DNA of 44,955 bases from contig JACPQM010000025.1 in the NCBI GenBank assembly GCA_016190505.1, positions 1 through 44,955 of the forward strand, in the 5' to 3' direction. Under the pieces are notes generated by a model. The model saw only the letters and a list, made by a program, of their open reading frames with translations, did not search any database and was not told the DNA's origin. Origin of the DNA: Chloroflexota bacterium (GTDB taxonomy: Bacteria > Chloroflexota > Dehalococcoidia > JACPQK01). Shown piece by piece: positions 16,296 to 25,035 of this stretch. Within the stretch, counting starts at the first letter, position 1. Every line of letters starts with the position of its first letter. The translations under genes were made by a program, and so were the position numbers.

Positions 16296-17369
16296 TCAAA
16301 AGGCATACTCCCGGCGCGTCCGCCGTATGAGGTAGATGAAGAACGGCCCTCCCAGCAGCGCGGTAAGCACCCCCACCGGCAGCTCCGTCGGGGAGAGCAG
16401 AGTGCGGGCCAGCAGGTCGGCCAGGGCCAGGAACCCGCCTCCCGCCAGCGCCGCGGCGGGCACCAGCATCCGGTGGTCCGGGCCCAGCACCAGGCGCAGG
16501 GCGTGGGGGACCACCAAGCCTACAAAGCCGACCAGCCCGCTGATGGACACCGCCGCGGCGGTGAGCAGCGAGCCCACGCCCAGCACCAGCAGCTTCTCCC
16601 GCTCCACGTTTATGCCCAGATAGGCGGCGCCTTCCTCGCCCAGAGAGAAGGCATTGAGATGGTAGCTGAAGTAGCGGGCCAGGGCAACGCCCGCCACGCC
16701 CAGGGGCAGCACCAGGGCAAGCTGGCTCCACCGGCTGACGGCGATCCCCCCCAGCAGGAAGTTAAACACCGAGGGCAGCTTCTCCTGGAGTTGGCCATTC
16801 ACGGCGAGAAGAAAAGACATGATGGCCGCCAGCACTGAGGACACGGCGAAGCCAGCCAGCAGCATGCTGACCACCGGCGTCCTCCCCCCCACCCGGGCCA
16901 GGTTGTACACCAGGAGCACCGCAGCCAGGGCGCCCCAGAACGCCCCCACCGGGACCAGCCCGAACCCCAGAACAGCGACCCCAGCGGGCAGCAGCAAGGC
17001 CAGGGTCGCCCCCAGGGCGGCGCCCGCCGAGGTGCCGATGATGTAGGGGTCCGCCATGGGGTTGCGCAGCAGCCCCTGGAACAGCACGCCGGCCACCGCC
17101 AGAGACGAGCCCACCACTACCGCACCCACCACCCGTACCAGGCGCACGTCCATGATGATGGCCTCCTCGCTGGGGCTCCAGGAAATGCTCAGGGCGGAGG
17201 GCGCCAGCCGGTGGGCCACGATGCCCAGGATCCTGGCCGGCGGGATGGCCACCGCCCCAATGGCTGCCGCCAGCAGCATGGCCACGGCCAGGAACAACAG
17301 CAACGTGACCAGCACCGCCGCCAGCCGGTAGCGCCTGGCCACCTTTATCCCTCGTCCAGCAGCCGCCAC
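16296..17369 (-). CDS. btuC: FecCD-family ABC permease, BtuC type
   Basis: 357-residue inner-membrane permease with about nine to ten hydrophobic segments. Family hallmarks are DVRLVRVVGAVVVGSSLAVA, GVLFQGLLRNPMADPYIIG, and the ATPase-contact loop region ending in GLVGFVGLVVPHALR. The start is GTG 17369, 22 bases after the binding-protein stop; no strong ribosome binding site is visible. Part of the riboswitch-controlled btuFCD operon. Confidence 0.92.
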   Translation of the reverse strand: MAAAGRGIKVARRYRLAAVLVTLLLFLAVAMLLAAAIGAVAIPPARILGIVAHRLAPSALSISWSPSEEAIIMDVRLVRVVGAVVVGSSLAVAGVLFQGLLRNPMADPYIIGTSAGAALGATLALLLPAGVAVLGFGLVPVGAFWGALAAVLLVYNLARVGGRTPVVSMLLAGFAVSSVLAAIMSFLLAVNGQLQEKLPSVFNFLLGGIAVSRWSQLALVLPLGVAGVALARYFSYHLNAFSLGEEGAAYLGINVEREKLLVLGVGSLLTAAAVSISGLVGFVGLVVPHALRLVLGPDHRMLVPAAALAGGGFLALADLLARTLLSPTELPVGVLTALLGGPFFIYLIRRTRREYAF

Positions 17370-17391
17370 TGGCGGCGGTGAACTGAGCCGT

Positions 17392-18309
17392 TCACCGGAA
17401 AGCCTCCGGGTGGATGGTCCTGGCCATAGCTTCCAGCCCGTCTATCAGCCTGGGCCCCGGGCGGCTGGTCAGGTCGGGGTCGGCGGCGTATATGGAGCTG
17501 TTCTTGACCGCGCTGATGGCTGACCAGCCCGGGCGTCCCTTCACCGATTCCACGGTGACGCCATAGGCCGCATCGGCCAGCAGTATCAGCTCGGGGTCAG
17601 CCTTGATGACCTCCTCAGCGCTCATCTGAAAGTAGTCCGACGCGCCAGACGCCCCGATATTCTTGCCGCCAGCCAGCTCGATGAGCGCCTGGACAAAAGA
17701 GCCGGGCCCGGCGGTCCAGGGCTTGGCCGGCTCGGTGGCGTCTATCTCGTAGAACACCCGGCGCGGGGGCAGAGAAGCTGTCCTGGCAGCCACGGCGTCG
17801 CGCCGCTGCTTCAGCGAGGCGACCAGTTGGGAGGCCTGGGACCTCGCACCCGCGATCTCCCCCACCACCTCGATGTTCCGGAACACCCCGTCCAGGTCAG
17901 AGGGTGTAAGCACCACCACCATAAGTCCCCGGGCCAGGAAATCGTCCACGTACTTGCCCTTTACGGACAGGACCACCTGGGGCTCCTGGGCGATGAGCTT
18001 CTCCATATTGAAGGCGGGGAATGGCGCCCCTACCCTGGGCTTGGACCTGGCCGCCTCCGGGTAGTCCGAGTAGTCGTCGGTGGCCACAACGCGGTCGCCC
18101 AGCCCCAGGGCGAAGAGTATCTCGGTGATGCTTGGGGCCAGCGATGCGATGCGCTGGGGGTTGGGCGCGACCTGGACAGTACGGCCCAGGTCGTCGGTCA
18201 CGGTGACCGGCTGGGGAGTAGCCGTAGGCGCTACAATAGGTGTGGCCGCCGGGCCACAGGCTGCAAGGAGCAGGGTGATAAGGGCAACAGCCCCTACGAC
18301 AACGGACAC
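17392..18309 (-). CDS. btuF: periplasmic-binding-type lipoprotein of the BtuF family
   Basis: 305 residues. The signal sequence ends in the lipobox LLAAC, so Cys18 is the anchor. The substrate-binding fold shows DDLGRTVQVAPNPQRIASLAPS and ITEILFALGLGDRVVATDDY, which are characteristic of BtuF/FecB proteins, and SYPEA-like YSDYPEA. It captures the ligand outside the membrane and delivers it to BtuC. First gene of a three-gene minus-strand operon preceded by a cobalamin riboswitch, which supports vitamin B12 or another corrinoid as ligand. Confidence 0.9.
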   Translation of the reverse strand: MSVVVGAVALITLLLAACGPAATPIVAPTATPQPVTVTDDLGRTVQVAPNPQRIASLAPSITEILFALGLGDRVVATDDYSDYPEAARSKPRVGAPFPAFNMEKLIAQEPQVVLSVKGKYVDDFLARGLMVVVLTPSDLDGVFRNIEVVGEIAGARSQASQLVASLKQRRDAVAARTASLPPRRVFYEIDATEPAKPWTAGPGSFVQALIELAGGKNIGASGASDYFQMSAEEVIKADPELILLADAAYGVTVESVKGRPGWSAISAVKNSSIYAADPDLTSRPGPRLIDGLEAMARTIHPEAFR

Positions 18310-18340
18310 GGAACAACCTCCTTATTGGACCCGCTTTCAA

Positions 18341-18363
18341 CCTGTCATTCTGAGCATGACAGG
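18341..18363. repeat. small palindrome in the btuF leader
   Basis: Arms CCTGTCAT (18341-18348) and ATGACAGG (18356-18363), seven-base loop. The core TCATTCTGAGC is typical of dispersed intergenic repeats; a relative lies at 39260-39306. Confidence 0.5.
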
Positions 18364-18422
18364 TAATGTGGCTCTATTCATTCAGGCTACCGGGCACAGA
18401 TTGCCAGGGGGGCCAGGGGAAC

Positions 18423-18448
18423 AAAAAACCCTGGCCGCAGAGCCAGGG
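18423..18448 (-). terminator. intrinsic terminator of the cobalamin riboswitch
   Basis: On the minus strand CCCTGGC-loop-GCCAGGG is followed directly by six T residues (18428-18423). It lies between the riboswitch and btuF, as expected for a transcriptional off-switch expression platform. Confidence 0.85.
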
Positions 18449-18483
18449 TGGTCAGGTTTCCTTCATGGTTCCATCCCCCTCTC

Positions 18484-18642
18484 TCGCGGAGGTCAGACGG
18501 GCAGGCGGGGCGGGCGTTCTGGCTCTCCCGACGTATCGGGATTACAGCAGCGGGACTGCGCCGGGCTTGCACCGGCTTGCAGCCTCTTTAAGCCCCTGGT
18601 CGCCCAGGGGCACCCTCGCTTCTCCTTGATTGTTAAGCCAAC
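18484..18642 (-). promoter_or_regulatory. cobalamin riboswitch
   Basis: The minus-strand RNA holds the conserved core pieces in order: GCCGGTGCAAGCCCGGCGCA, then GTCCCGCTGCTGTAA, then a variable hairpin, then GAGAGCCAGAACGCCCGCC, which corresponds to the B12 box. A terminator hairpin with a T-run lies just downstream. Together they predict that binding of a cobalamin stops transcription of btuFCD. Outer helix boundaries are approximate. Confidence 0.92.
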
Positions 18643-18648
18643 GCCCCG

Positions 18649-18677
18649 AGTGTAGCACTGCGCAACGCAGAATTCAA
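18649..18677 (-). promoter_or_regulatory. promoter for the riboswitch-btuFCD transcript
   Basis: Minus strand: -35 TTGAAT (18677-18672), 17-bp spacer and -10 TACACT (18654-18649), ending just before the riboswitch. Confidence 0.6.
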
Positions 18678-18707
18678 GCGCAAGGTGCGCTTCGGCCTAC
18701 GGGCAAT

Positions 18708-18746
18708 ACCCCCTGAGTCCCCCTTCGCAAGGGGGACTCAGGGGGT
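18708..18746. repeat. perfect 18-bp hairpin before the CRISPR-Cas operon
   Basis: Arms 18708-18725 and 18729-18746 are exact reverse complements with a three-base loop. The core CCCCCTT...AAGGGGG matches the hairpin at 7544-7588, so both belong to one repeat family. It separates the divergent riboswitch and CRISPR-Cas promoters. Confidence 0.75.
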
Positions 18747-18766
18747 CAATTGGCGCAGTTCGCTTG

Positions 18767-18795
18767 TTGCATTCTTGTGACAGACGTTGCATAAT
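18767..18795 (+). promoter_or_regulatory. candidate promoter of the CRISPR-Cas operon
   Basis: -35 TTGCAT (18767-18772), 17-bp spacer and -10 CATAAT (18790-18795), about 70 bases before cas10. The -35 match is weak. Confidence 0.4.
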
Positions 18796-18865
18796 CACCC
18801 CTGTCTAAAGGAATCGCCTTCCGCGGCGATATTCGCCGGTAGCTAGACTCCACCGGGGGGTGGAA

Positions 18866-21214
18866 ATGGACCAGACGGAATTCCACACCGTCGTCCTGGC
18901 CGGTCTGCTGCATGACATTAGCAAGCTCCTGCACCGTAGCCGCGACTTTGAGATAAAGGGGCCTCATCCCCAGGTCTCGGCGGAGTTCGTGGGGGCATTT
19001 GCCGGCACCTTTGGCCAAGCGGTGGACGTGGAGTTGCTCAAGACTCTGGTCCTCCGCCACCACCGCGGCCAGGGCTTTGTCAACCTGCGGGCCGACGACA
19101 TCGGGGACCCCCGGCAACGCCTCCTGGCCTTCCTGGTCAACAAGGCCGATGGCCTTTCGGCGTCAGAGAGGGGCCAGCACGCCGCCCAATGGCAGGACTA
19201 CAAGACCACCCCTCTGGCCTGCGTGTTCCAGAGGGTATTTCCGGCACAGCACCAGTCCTACGACCTCCGCTACCACCCGAGCGCCCTGACAAGCCCCGAG
19301 GAAATGGGCAAGGGCCACTTCCCGGACATATTCCGGGACTACGCACCCGGCGAGCTCGAGGTTGCCCTCCGGCAGTTTGGCGATCAGGCCAGGCCCCTGT
19401 TGCGGGCGCTCGCCCCCAGCTTCGATGTCCAATTCAGCCACTTGCTCGCCCTACTGGCAACACACACTTGGGCAATCCCGGCCGATACCCAGGAGGAAGT
19501 CCCCGATGTCTCCCTGTACGACCACCTGCGGACCACGGCAGCCATTGCCGCCTGCCTTTACCGGTACTACGAGGCGCACAACACGTGGGACGAGGCTGCC
19601 CTTCCAGACCCGCCGGGAGAGCCCTTCTGCCTGGCGGTGGGGGACGTCTCCGGCATTCAGGAGTACATCTTCCATATTGCCAGCGCCGGCGGCGGCACCG
19701 CCAAACGGCTACGGGCTCGTTCCTTGTTCGTGCAGACTATTAGCGAGGCAGCACCCCTCCACATACTGCGGAAGTTTGGGCTGCCTCCAGCCAATGTGCT
19801 CATGGCTTCCGGCGGCAAGTTCTATGTCCTGCTGCCCAACACCGAGGACACGAAGAAGAAGCTGGAGGCCATCCAGCGCCACGTAGACCAATGGTCCCTC
19901 ACTGGTCTGAGAGGCGCCCTGGCCCTTAACCTGGCCTGGGTCGCCTTCGGAGAAGCGGGCTTCCGGCGGTTCGGGCAGGTCATGGCCCAGTCCATGGACC
20001 GCCTGGCCGAGCGCAAAGACCGGCGCTTCCGTCAGGCGCTACTGGTCAACAGCGCCTGGGACAAGGATGTCTTTGTCTTCCCTCCGTTCGGAGCCGACCA
20101 GCGGGCCTGCCCATCCTGCGACAGCTTCCCGGTGCCCAAAGATGGAGAGACGCTGTGTCTCCAGTGCGGGGTGGACAGGGAGTGGGGCGAGCGACTACAC
20201 CATCAGCACTATGTGATTATCTCCCCAGGTGCGTCGGGCGCGGACCGGGAAATGGCCGGCGTCGGCGTAAGCCTGCGCGCAGGACTGGCCGAGTTATCAG
20301 ACAAGCAAGCCACCCTGATACGATTGAACAACCCCGACACCCTGGAGGCTGCCCAATACCCCACATCGTACCGCTACCTACTCACCAGGCTACCCACCGA
20401 CAACGGGGAGGTGTTGGACTTCAAGAAGATCGCCGCGAAGAGCGCCGGAAGGCATTACCTGGGCTTCCTCAAGGCCGATGTGGACCGCCTCGGGGAGGTG
20501 TTTGCCTTCGGGCTGAAGCGGGAAACGCCCGAAGCCAGCCTGGACACCGTGTCCCAGCTGGCCACGTTGAGCCGCCAGCTTGATCTCTTTTTCACCGGCT
20601 GGGTGCAGCACCTGCTCTGCAAGGACTTCCCCGACTGCTATCCCGTCTTCTCCGGCGGGGACGACCTGTTTCTAGTGGGTCCCTGGGACCGAGTCCTGGA
20701 GATGGCCGGCCGTATCCACGACGACTTCGCCCGGTGGACGGGCAATCCGCGCCTCACCATTTCGGCAGGGGTGGTGGTCGGGCCGGACAGCTACCCCATC
20801 GGCCAGGCGGCGGACGACGCCGAGCACGCCGTGGACGAGGCAAAGGACAAAGGCCGGGACCGCATCACCCTGCTGGGCCACACCCTGACCTGGAGGGACT
20901 GGAATACCATCAGCGCCGACTGGCAAAAGCTCCAGCGCGAGGACACCACCAGCGCCTTCCTGTACAGCCTGCTGGAGTATGGCCGGATGTGGCGGGACTA
21001 CCATCAGAACGGCAACGTCCTGGGCCTGCGGTTCCAACCGATGTTGGCCTACAACCTGGGCCGCAACGTGGACCCCAGGAAAACCCCGGCCTTACACCAG
21101 TGGGCAAAGGGGCTGGTGGACTACCGCCCGGTTGAGAAGGAAAAGGAGCTTGTCCTGGACAACCTGGGCCTGCTAGCCCAATTGCTTGTCCTTTGCAAAG
21201 GAGGCAAGGCATGA
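18866..21214 (+). CDS. cas10: type III CRISPR signature protein Cas10/Csm1
   Basis: Large subunit of the Csm interference complex, 782 residues. The N-terminal HD nuclease motif is intact (LLHDISKLLHR, H16-D17), so target-activated DNA cutting is plausible. A zinc ribbon shows as CPSCD and CLQC. The second Palm domain has SGGDDLFLV with GGDD at 597-600, the motif that makes cyclic oligoadenylate from ATP when target RNA is bound. ATG 18866 follows a G-rich ribosome binding site; GTG 18860 is an alternative. The stop overlaps the csm2 start. Subtype III-A is judged from the Csm2-Csm3-Csm4 neighbours. Confidence 0.95.
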   Translation: MDQTEFHTVVLAGLLHDISKLLHRSRDFEIKGPHPQVSAEFVGAFAGTFGQAVDVELLKTLVLRHHRGQGFVNLRADDIGDPRQRLLAFLVNKADGLSASERGQHAAQWQDYKTTPLACVFQRVFPAQHQSYDLRYHPSALTSPEEMGKGHFPDIFRDYAPGELEVALRQFGDQARPLLRALAPSFDVQFSHLLALLATHTWAIPADTQEEVPDVSLYDHLRTTAAIAACLYRYYEAHNTWDEAALPDPPGEPFCLAVGDVSGIQEYIFHIASAGGGTAKRLRARSLFVQTISEAAPLHILRKFGLPPANVLMASGGKFYVLLPNTEDTKKKLEAIQRHVDQWSLTGLRGALALNLAWVAFGEAGFRRFGQVMAQSMDRLAERKDRRFRQALLVNSAWDKDVFVFPPFGADQRACPSCDSFPVPKDGETLCLQCGVDREWGERLHHQHYVIISPGASGADREMAGVGVSLRAGLAELSDKQATLIRLNNPDTLEAAQYPTSYRYLLTRLPTDNGEVLDFKKIAAKSAGRHYLGFLKADVDRLGEVFAFGLKRETPEASLDTVSQLATLSRQLDLFFTGWVQHLLCKDFPDCYPVFSGGDDLFLVGPWDRVLEMAGRIHDDFARWTGNPRLTISAGVVVGPDSYPIGQAADDAEHAVDEAKDKGRDRITLLGHTLTWRDWNTISADWQKLQREDTTSAFLYSLLEYGRMWRDYHQNGNVLGLRFQPMLAYNLGRNVDPRKTPALHQWAKGLVDYRPVEKEKELVLDNLGLLAQLLVLCKGGKA

Positions 21215-21729
21215 ACCAATATCGCCAGTCGCCTGGAGGCCGTCCCGGAGGTAGTGGCCCCCTAGGGCGGCCGCCCGGCCCGCCCTCACACACTCCGGTG
21301 CCCCCACAGGCACCGGGCGGTAGCGGGCTGCCACGCGAATACCTGGCCAAGGGGTATTTCGACGCGGAAGGGCATCTGTGGCCCCAACTAGTGGTAGAAG
21401 AGGCCATATCCAAGGCGCGCGAAATCGGTCAGAAGCAAGGCCAGGCCGAACTCAAGGCGAGCCAACTGCGTCGCTTCTATGGCAAGGCCAAGAACATTGA
21501 GCAGAAGCTGGATTCCGGCCAGAGCTTCAATGGTGTGCGTGCAGAGATTCTTACGCTCCAGCCCATCGCGGCCAACACCGTAGCCAGGGGCAATGCAGCC
21601 GATGTCTTCAAAGAATTCATTGACCGCAATGTGGCGCTGGCAGCGAAAGACGAGAAGCACTTCCGGCAAGGTTTTCTCGTGCACTTCCAGAGTGTGGTAG
21701 CCTTCTTTACCTATATTTACAGGAGGTGA
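21211..21729 (+). CDS. csm2: CRISPR type III-A small subunit Csm2
   Basis: 172 residues: a glycine/proline-rich, probably disordered N-terminus of about 40 residues, followed by the helical Csm2 body (LKASQLRRFYGKAKNIEQKL, then the final FLVHFQSVVAFFTYIYRR). Csm2 forms the inner filament of the Csm complex along the crRNA-target duplex. ATG 21211 overlaps the cas10 stop and has AAAGGAGG six bases upstream. The long flexible N-terminus is unusual for this small protein. Confidence 0.88.
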   Translation: MNQYRQSPGGRPGGSGPLGRPPGPPSHTPVPPQAPGGSGLPREYLAKGYFDAEGHLWPQLVVEEAISKAREIGQKQGQAELKASQLRRFYGKAKNIEQKLDSGQSFNGVRAEILTLQPIAANTVARGNAADVFKEFIDRNVALAAKDEKHFRQGFLVHFQSVVAFFTYIYRR

Positions 21730-21732
21730 GCA

Positions 21733-22413
21733 ATGCCATCGTTCCCGCTATTCCTCGAAAAACACCTGGCAATCTCGGCCAAGCTGCTGCTCCTCAGCGG
21801 CACCAAAATTGGGGGGTCGAAGGAGGAGCTAGAGATAGGCGGCATGGACAATCCGGTCATCCGCAACCCGCTTACCAAGGATCCATACATCCCCGGCTCC
21901 TCACTTAAGGGCAAGCTGCGCACTCTCCTGGAATACAAGTATGGGAAACAAGGCCAGGAAGGGCGACCCTGCGGCTGCGCTCAGCCCGGCTGTCCGGTCT
22001 GCACCCTTTTTGGCCCGCACTTCGTCCCCAACCACACCCTGGGCCCCTCCCGCCTCATCGTGAGGGACCTTCCACTCACCCCCGAGTCTCGCCTGGCCCT
22101 TTCCAAACTCAAGGATGAAGGCCTGGCCATGGTCGAAGTCAAGTCGGAGAACATCATAGACCGCCGTACGGGCACCGCTGCCCAGCGGGGAGGCCCACGG
22201 AGCCAGGAGCGCGTGCCTCCAGGCCCCGCAGATAACCCCATCAAGTTCGAATTGAACATGTCCGTGCGCGTCTTCCGTGGTGATAACGCCGATCAACTCA
22301 CTGGTTGGATCAAGGAAGCTCTCTCCGTCTTGGAGAAAGACACCCTGGGCGGGTCCGGCACGCGGGGCTACGGCTGGGTCAAAATAGAAGACCTAAAAGT
22401 TAGCGACGCATGA
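21733..22413 (+). CDS. csm3: CRISPR type III-A backbone RNase Csm3 (Cas7)
   Basis: 226 residues, RAMP fold. The segment EELEIGGMDNPVIRNP carries the aspartate (D39) that cuts target RNA at six-nucleotide steps in this family; IPGSSLKGKLRTLLE and the C-terminal glycine-rich GGSGTRGYGWVKI are also diagnostic. A cysteine cluster (CGCAQPGCPVC) may bind zinc. It begins three bases after csm2. Multiple copies would line the crRNA. Confidence 0.95.
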   Translation: MPSFPLFLEKHLAISAKLLLLSGTKIGGSKEELEIGGMDNPVIRNPLTKDPYIPGSSLKGKLRTLLEYKYGKQGQEGRPCGCAQPGCPVCTLFGPHFVPNHTLGPSRLIVRDLPLTPESRLALSKLKDEGLAMVEVKSENIIDRRTGTAAQRGGPRSQERVPPGPADNPIKFELNMSVRVFRGDNADQLTGWIKEALSVLEKDTLGGSGTRGYGWVKIEDLKVSDA

Positions 22414-22440
22414 ACCGGTGCTCGGTCCACCACACGCCCC

Positions 22441-22463
22441 AGCCCCGCCCTTCAGGGCGGGGT
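22441..22463. repeat. palindrome between csm3 and csm4
   Basis: CCCCGCCC (22443-22450), loop TTCA, GGGCGGGG (22455-22462). It is a close relative of the two palindromes in the dnaE linker. It could tune read-through or mRNA stability between csm3 and csm4. Confidence 0.7.
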
Positions 22464-22471
22464 AGCTGCGC

Positions 22472-23386
22472 ATGAACTGGTATACCGTTCGCCTCACCCT
22501 CCGGAGGCCTACGGGCACGCCCTGGCAGGCCGATACCATCTTTGGCCACCTGTGCTGGGCGCTGCGCCACCGCCGCAGCGAGCCTGCCCTCGGGGAGCTG
22601 TTAGACTGGTACCGGGAGGGAATGCCGCCTTTCCTCCTCTCCGACGGCTTCCCGGGTGACCTGCTGCCGCGCCCGCTCAGCCTCAGCCCACCTCGAGCCG
22701 AGACCAGGGAAGCCTTCCGTGAAGGCAGAGATGCCCGCAAGCAGACATATCTCACCATGAGCGACTTCCGCCGCGCCCTGGCCGGCGAGCCGTTTATCCC
22801 GGAGCGCGTAGAGGACACCGGCACGACGAGGGCCACCCTCAAGAACCAGATCAGCCGCCTCACCGGGACTACAGGGGAGGAAGGCAACCTGTTCCCCTTC
22901 ACGGAATACTGGATACCCCAGGTCACCATCTATCTGAAGATAGAGGTTGGCTTTGAGGGCGAGGTGAAGGAGATGTTCGAGTGGCTGGCTGAGACCGGCT
23001 ACGGCAAGCGCAAGTCCGTGGGCTATGGCGCCATAGGCGGGCTGGACTTCCGGCGTTTCGACGGCTTTCCCGCGCCTGCTGGCGCCAACGGCTTCGTTAG
23101 CCTCTCGCCGTTTGTGCCGGCGGCTGGCGACCCTACGGAGGGGCGCTGGCGCACCCGGCTGAAGCGGGGCCGGTTGGGTGAGGACTTCGCCATAGGTGGC
23201 CAGCCCTTCAAGCGCCCCATCCTGATGCTCGCTCCAGGCTCGGTGTTCGCCGACAGCCCGGTGAGGGAGTCCTACGGGCGCATGGTCGCCGACGTAAGCC
23301 TGGAGCACCCCGAGGTGGTGCAGTACGCCCTGGCCCTGCCCGTGCCCCTGAAACTGCCGGCCACCGTGGTGGCGGAAGGAGGATAG
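22472..23386 (+). CDS. csm4: CRISPR type III-A Csm4 (Cas5-like, crRNA 5'-tag binding)
   Basis: 304 residues. The N-terminal ferredoxin fold includes TPWQADTIFGHLCWAL; the middle has TRATLKNQISRLTG and NLFPFTEYW, and GYGKRKSVGYGAIGG is the glycine-rich loop typical of Csm4. In Csm complexes this protein caps the 5' handle of the crRNA and contacts Cas10. It starts eight bases after a palindromic repeat, with no clear ribosome binding site other than that G-rich arm. I favour Csm4 over Csm5 because of these motifs and the gene order. Confidence 0.88.
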   Translation: MNWYTVRLTLRRPTGTPWQADTIFGHLCWALRHRRSEPALGELLDWYREGMPPFLLSDGFPGDLLPRPLSLSPPRAETREAFREGRDARKQTYLTMSDFRRALAGEPFIPERVEDTGTTRATLKNQISRLTGTTGEEGNLFPFTEYWIPQVTIYLKIEVGFEGEVKEMFEWLAETGYGKRKSVGYGAIGGLDFRRFDGFPAPAGANGFVSLSPFVPAAGDPTEGRWRTRLKRGRLGEDFAIGGQPFKRPILMLAPGSVFADSPVRESYGRMVADVSLEHPEVVQYALALPVPLKLPATVVAEGG

Positions 23387-23391
23387 GCAAC

Positions 23392-24633
23392 ATGGCTAAG
23401 GCCATGGTCATTACTGTGGGCACCGGTACAGCGGGGGCCGACATTGTACGCCCACTGGTCAAAACGGTGAAAGACACGGACCCGGACTTCCTGGTCATGC
23501 TGGTCTCAGAGGCCAGCCGTGACAACGCGGCAAAAGTCGCCGTCGCCGTCGGATTTGGGCCGGACAAGCACGAGGTGCGCGTGCTCCGCTTCCCGGACGA
23601 CGTCAAAAAGACTTTCCAGGGGTCTTTGGATGCAATGAGAATGCTCGTGGGCAAGGGCTACCAGCCCCAGCAGGTGGTGGTGGACTACACCAGCGGCACC
23701 AAGGCCATGACGGCGGGCGTCGCCCTAGCGGGGGCGGCCTTCCGCTGCGCCACGCTAAAGTACATTACAGGAGAGCGGCGCAATGGCATCGTCCTGCCCG
23801 GCACGGAGCAATTCCTGTCTATACCTCCCGCCGGCATCCTGGCCGTGAGCCAGGTACAAGCGGCCACAGAGCTGGCGCGAAAGCTCAGGTTCGACGCCGC
23901 CGCACAGGTGCTCGACGGCATCCCTGAAGGGTTGCTCAGCCAATACGACCACGAGCTAAGAGGCAGCCTGGCGCACCTGGTGTCTGCCTACAGGTCCTGG
24001 GACTTGTTCAACCACAAGTTCTTCTGTGGGGAATACGGAGCGGTCCGTTGGGACAAGACCGAGCTCGCGGCATTCAAGCTAAAGGACAAGGCGGTGTTGG
24101 GACGCCTGGTCTCTATGGCGAAATCCCTGGAGGACGGGCGGGCGTCGCCCGACGTGCTGGCAGACCTGTTCAACAACGCCGAGCGAAGAAAAATGGAAGG
24201 CCGCTACGACGATGCTGTGGCCCGCCTGTACCGCATGGTAGAGGCCCTGGCGCAGTGGGCGCTGCTAGAGCGCCACGGCATTAGTACCGGCAACGTGGAC
24301 TTGTTGGCTGGCCTTGCCTCTCGGGTGCCGGCGCAGCAGATACAGAGACTGGAAAGCCGCAGGGACCGCGCTGACGGCGCCATCAAGATAGGGCTGGAAG
24401 AGAGCATGGGGCTGCTGGACGCGCTGGGCGACCTCGTGGGTAAGGACTTCTGGGCAGCCAAGCGCCTGCGCGCCATCCTGAAGAAGCGCAACAACAGCAT
24501 CTTGGCCCACGGCTTCACGCCGGTAAGCGGCGAGGACTGCGAGGCGTTGTTCGGCGAGGTCCGCCGCCTGGCGGCGGTTGCCACCCTGCAATTCGAGGGA
24601 AGCTGCCAGGCCCTCCAGTTCCCCTGGCTCTAG
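23392..24633 (+). CDS. CARF-HEPN CRISPR ancillary RNase, TIGR02710/Csm6-like
   Basis: 413 residues. The N-terminal half is a CARF-type ring-nucleotide sensor: AMVITVGTGTAG opens a Rossmann strand and VVDYTSGTKAMTAGVALAG is the ligand-contact signature of the TIGR02710 group. The C-terminal half is helical and ends with KKRNNSILAHGF, an R-x6-H HEPN RNase motif (R366, H373). Such proteins cut RNA when cyclic oligoadenylate made by Cas10 binds the CARF domain. It begins five bases after csm4, so the sensor is co-expressed with its activator. In the place where csm5 would be expected, this gene is found. Confidence 0.88.
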   Translation: MAKAMVITVGTGTAGADIVRPLVKTVKDTDPDFLVMLVSEASRDNAAKVAVAVGFGPDKHEVRVLRFPDDVKKTFQGSLDAMRMLVGKGYQPQQVVVDYTSGTKAMTAGVALAGAAFRCATLKYITGERRNGIVLPGTEQFLSIPPAGILAVSQVQAATELARKLRFDAAAQVLDGIPEGLLSQYDHELRGSLAHLVSAYRSWDLFNHKFFCGEYGAVRWDKTELAAFKLKDKAVLGRLVSMAKSLEDGRASPDVLADLFNNAERRKMEGRYDDAVARLYRMVEALAQWALLERHGISTGNVDLLAGLASRVPAQQIQRLESRRDRADGAIKIGLEESMGLLDALGDLVGKDFWAAKRLRAILKKRNNSILAHGFTPVSGEDCEALFGEVRRLAAVATLQFEGSCQALQFPWL

Positions 24634-24840
24634 TTTGGCGAGCGCCGGTGTATGATAGGGTCCAGATATGGGGCGCTCGCAAACGGGGAGAGCGGTCAAA
24701 GTAGGTGTGCCAGGCCTTGCGCCCCTGCGGAAGGCCCCGGCGCAGCAGGCCGGAGAAAGGAGGCACTCGCAAGTCAGATACGAAACTCAAAGCTGACTGT
24801 GTGGAAAGGCCGTGGTCCTCGAAAGGGGGTTGGAACGTGC

Positions 24841-24864
24841 GTAGGGGCGCAAGGCTTGCGCCCC
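24841..24864. repeat. REP palindrome, first copy upstream of the transposase
   Basis: GTAGGGGCGCAAG then G then CTTGCGCCCC. A diverged companion with similar flanking sequence lies at 30197-30220, so the two may be copies of a longer element. Confidence 0.8.
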
Positions 24865-25035
24865 CCCCCGGTCCGGCCACGCGCACGGCCGTCTATGTGC
24901 AAATACCGGCGGCGATGGCCCTGGCGCCCGCCGCCACACAGGGGGCAACCGTGCCCCTGGCAATGTCGCACCTGGGGCATCATACATTGCGCCACACACG
25001 GGCAACTCCAACGGACGCCGGTCGTACGGCACATC

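Noticed and set aside
16240-16731. N-terminal extension of the BtuD ATPase (frame open to 16731)
   Set aside because: It is antisense-frame shadow of the permease gene plus a palindromic repeat; ABC ATPases of this type begin just before the first strand.
18849-18866. GTG 18860 as cas10 start
   Set aside because: Possible, but the GTG sits inside the G-rich ribosome binding site; ATG 18866 is better spaced.
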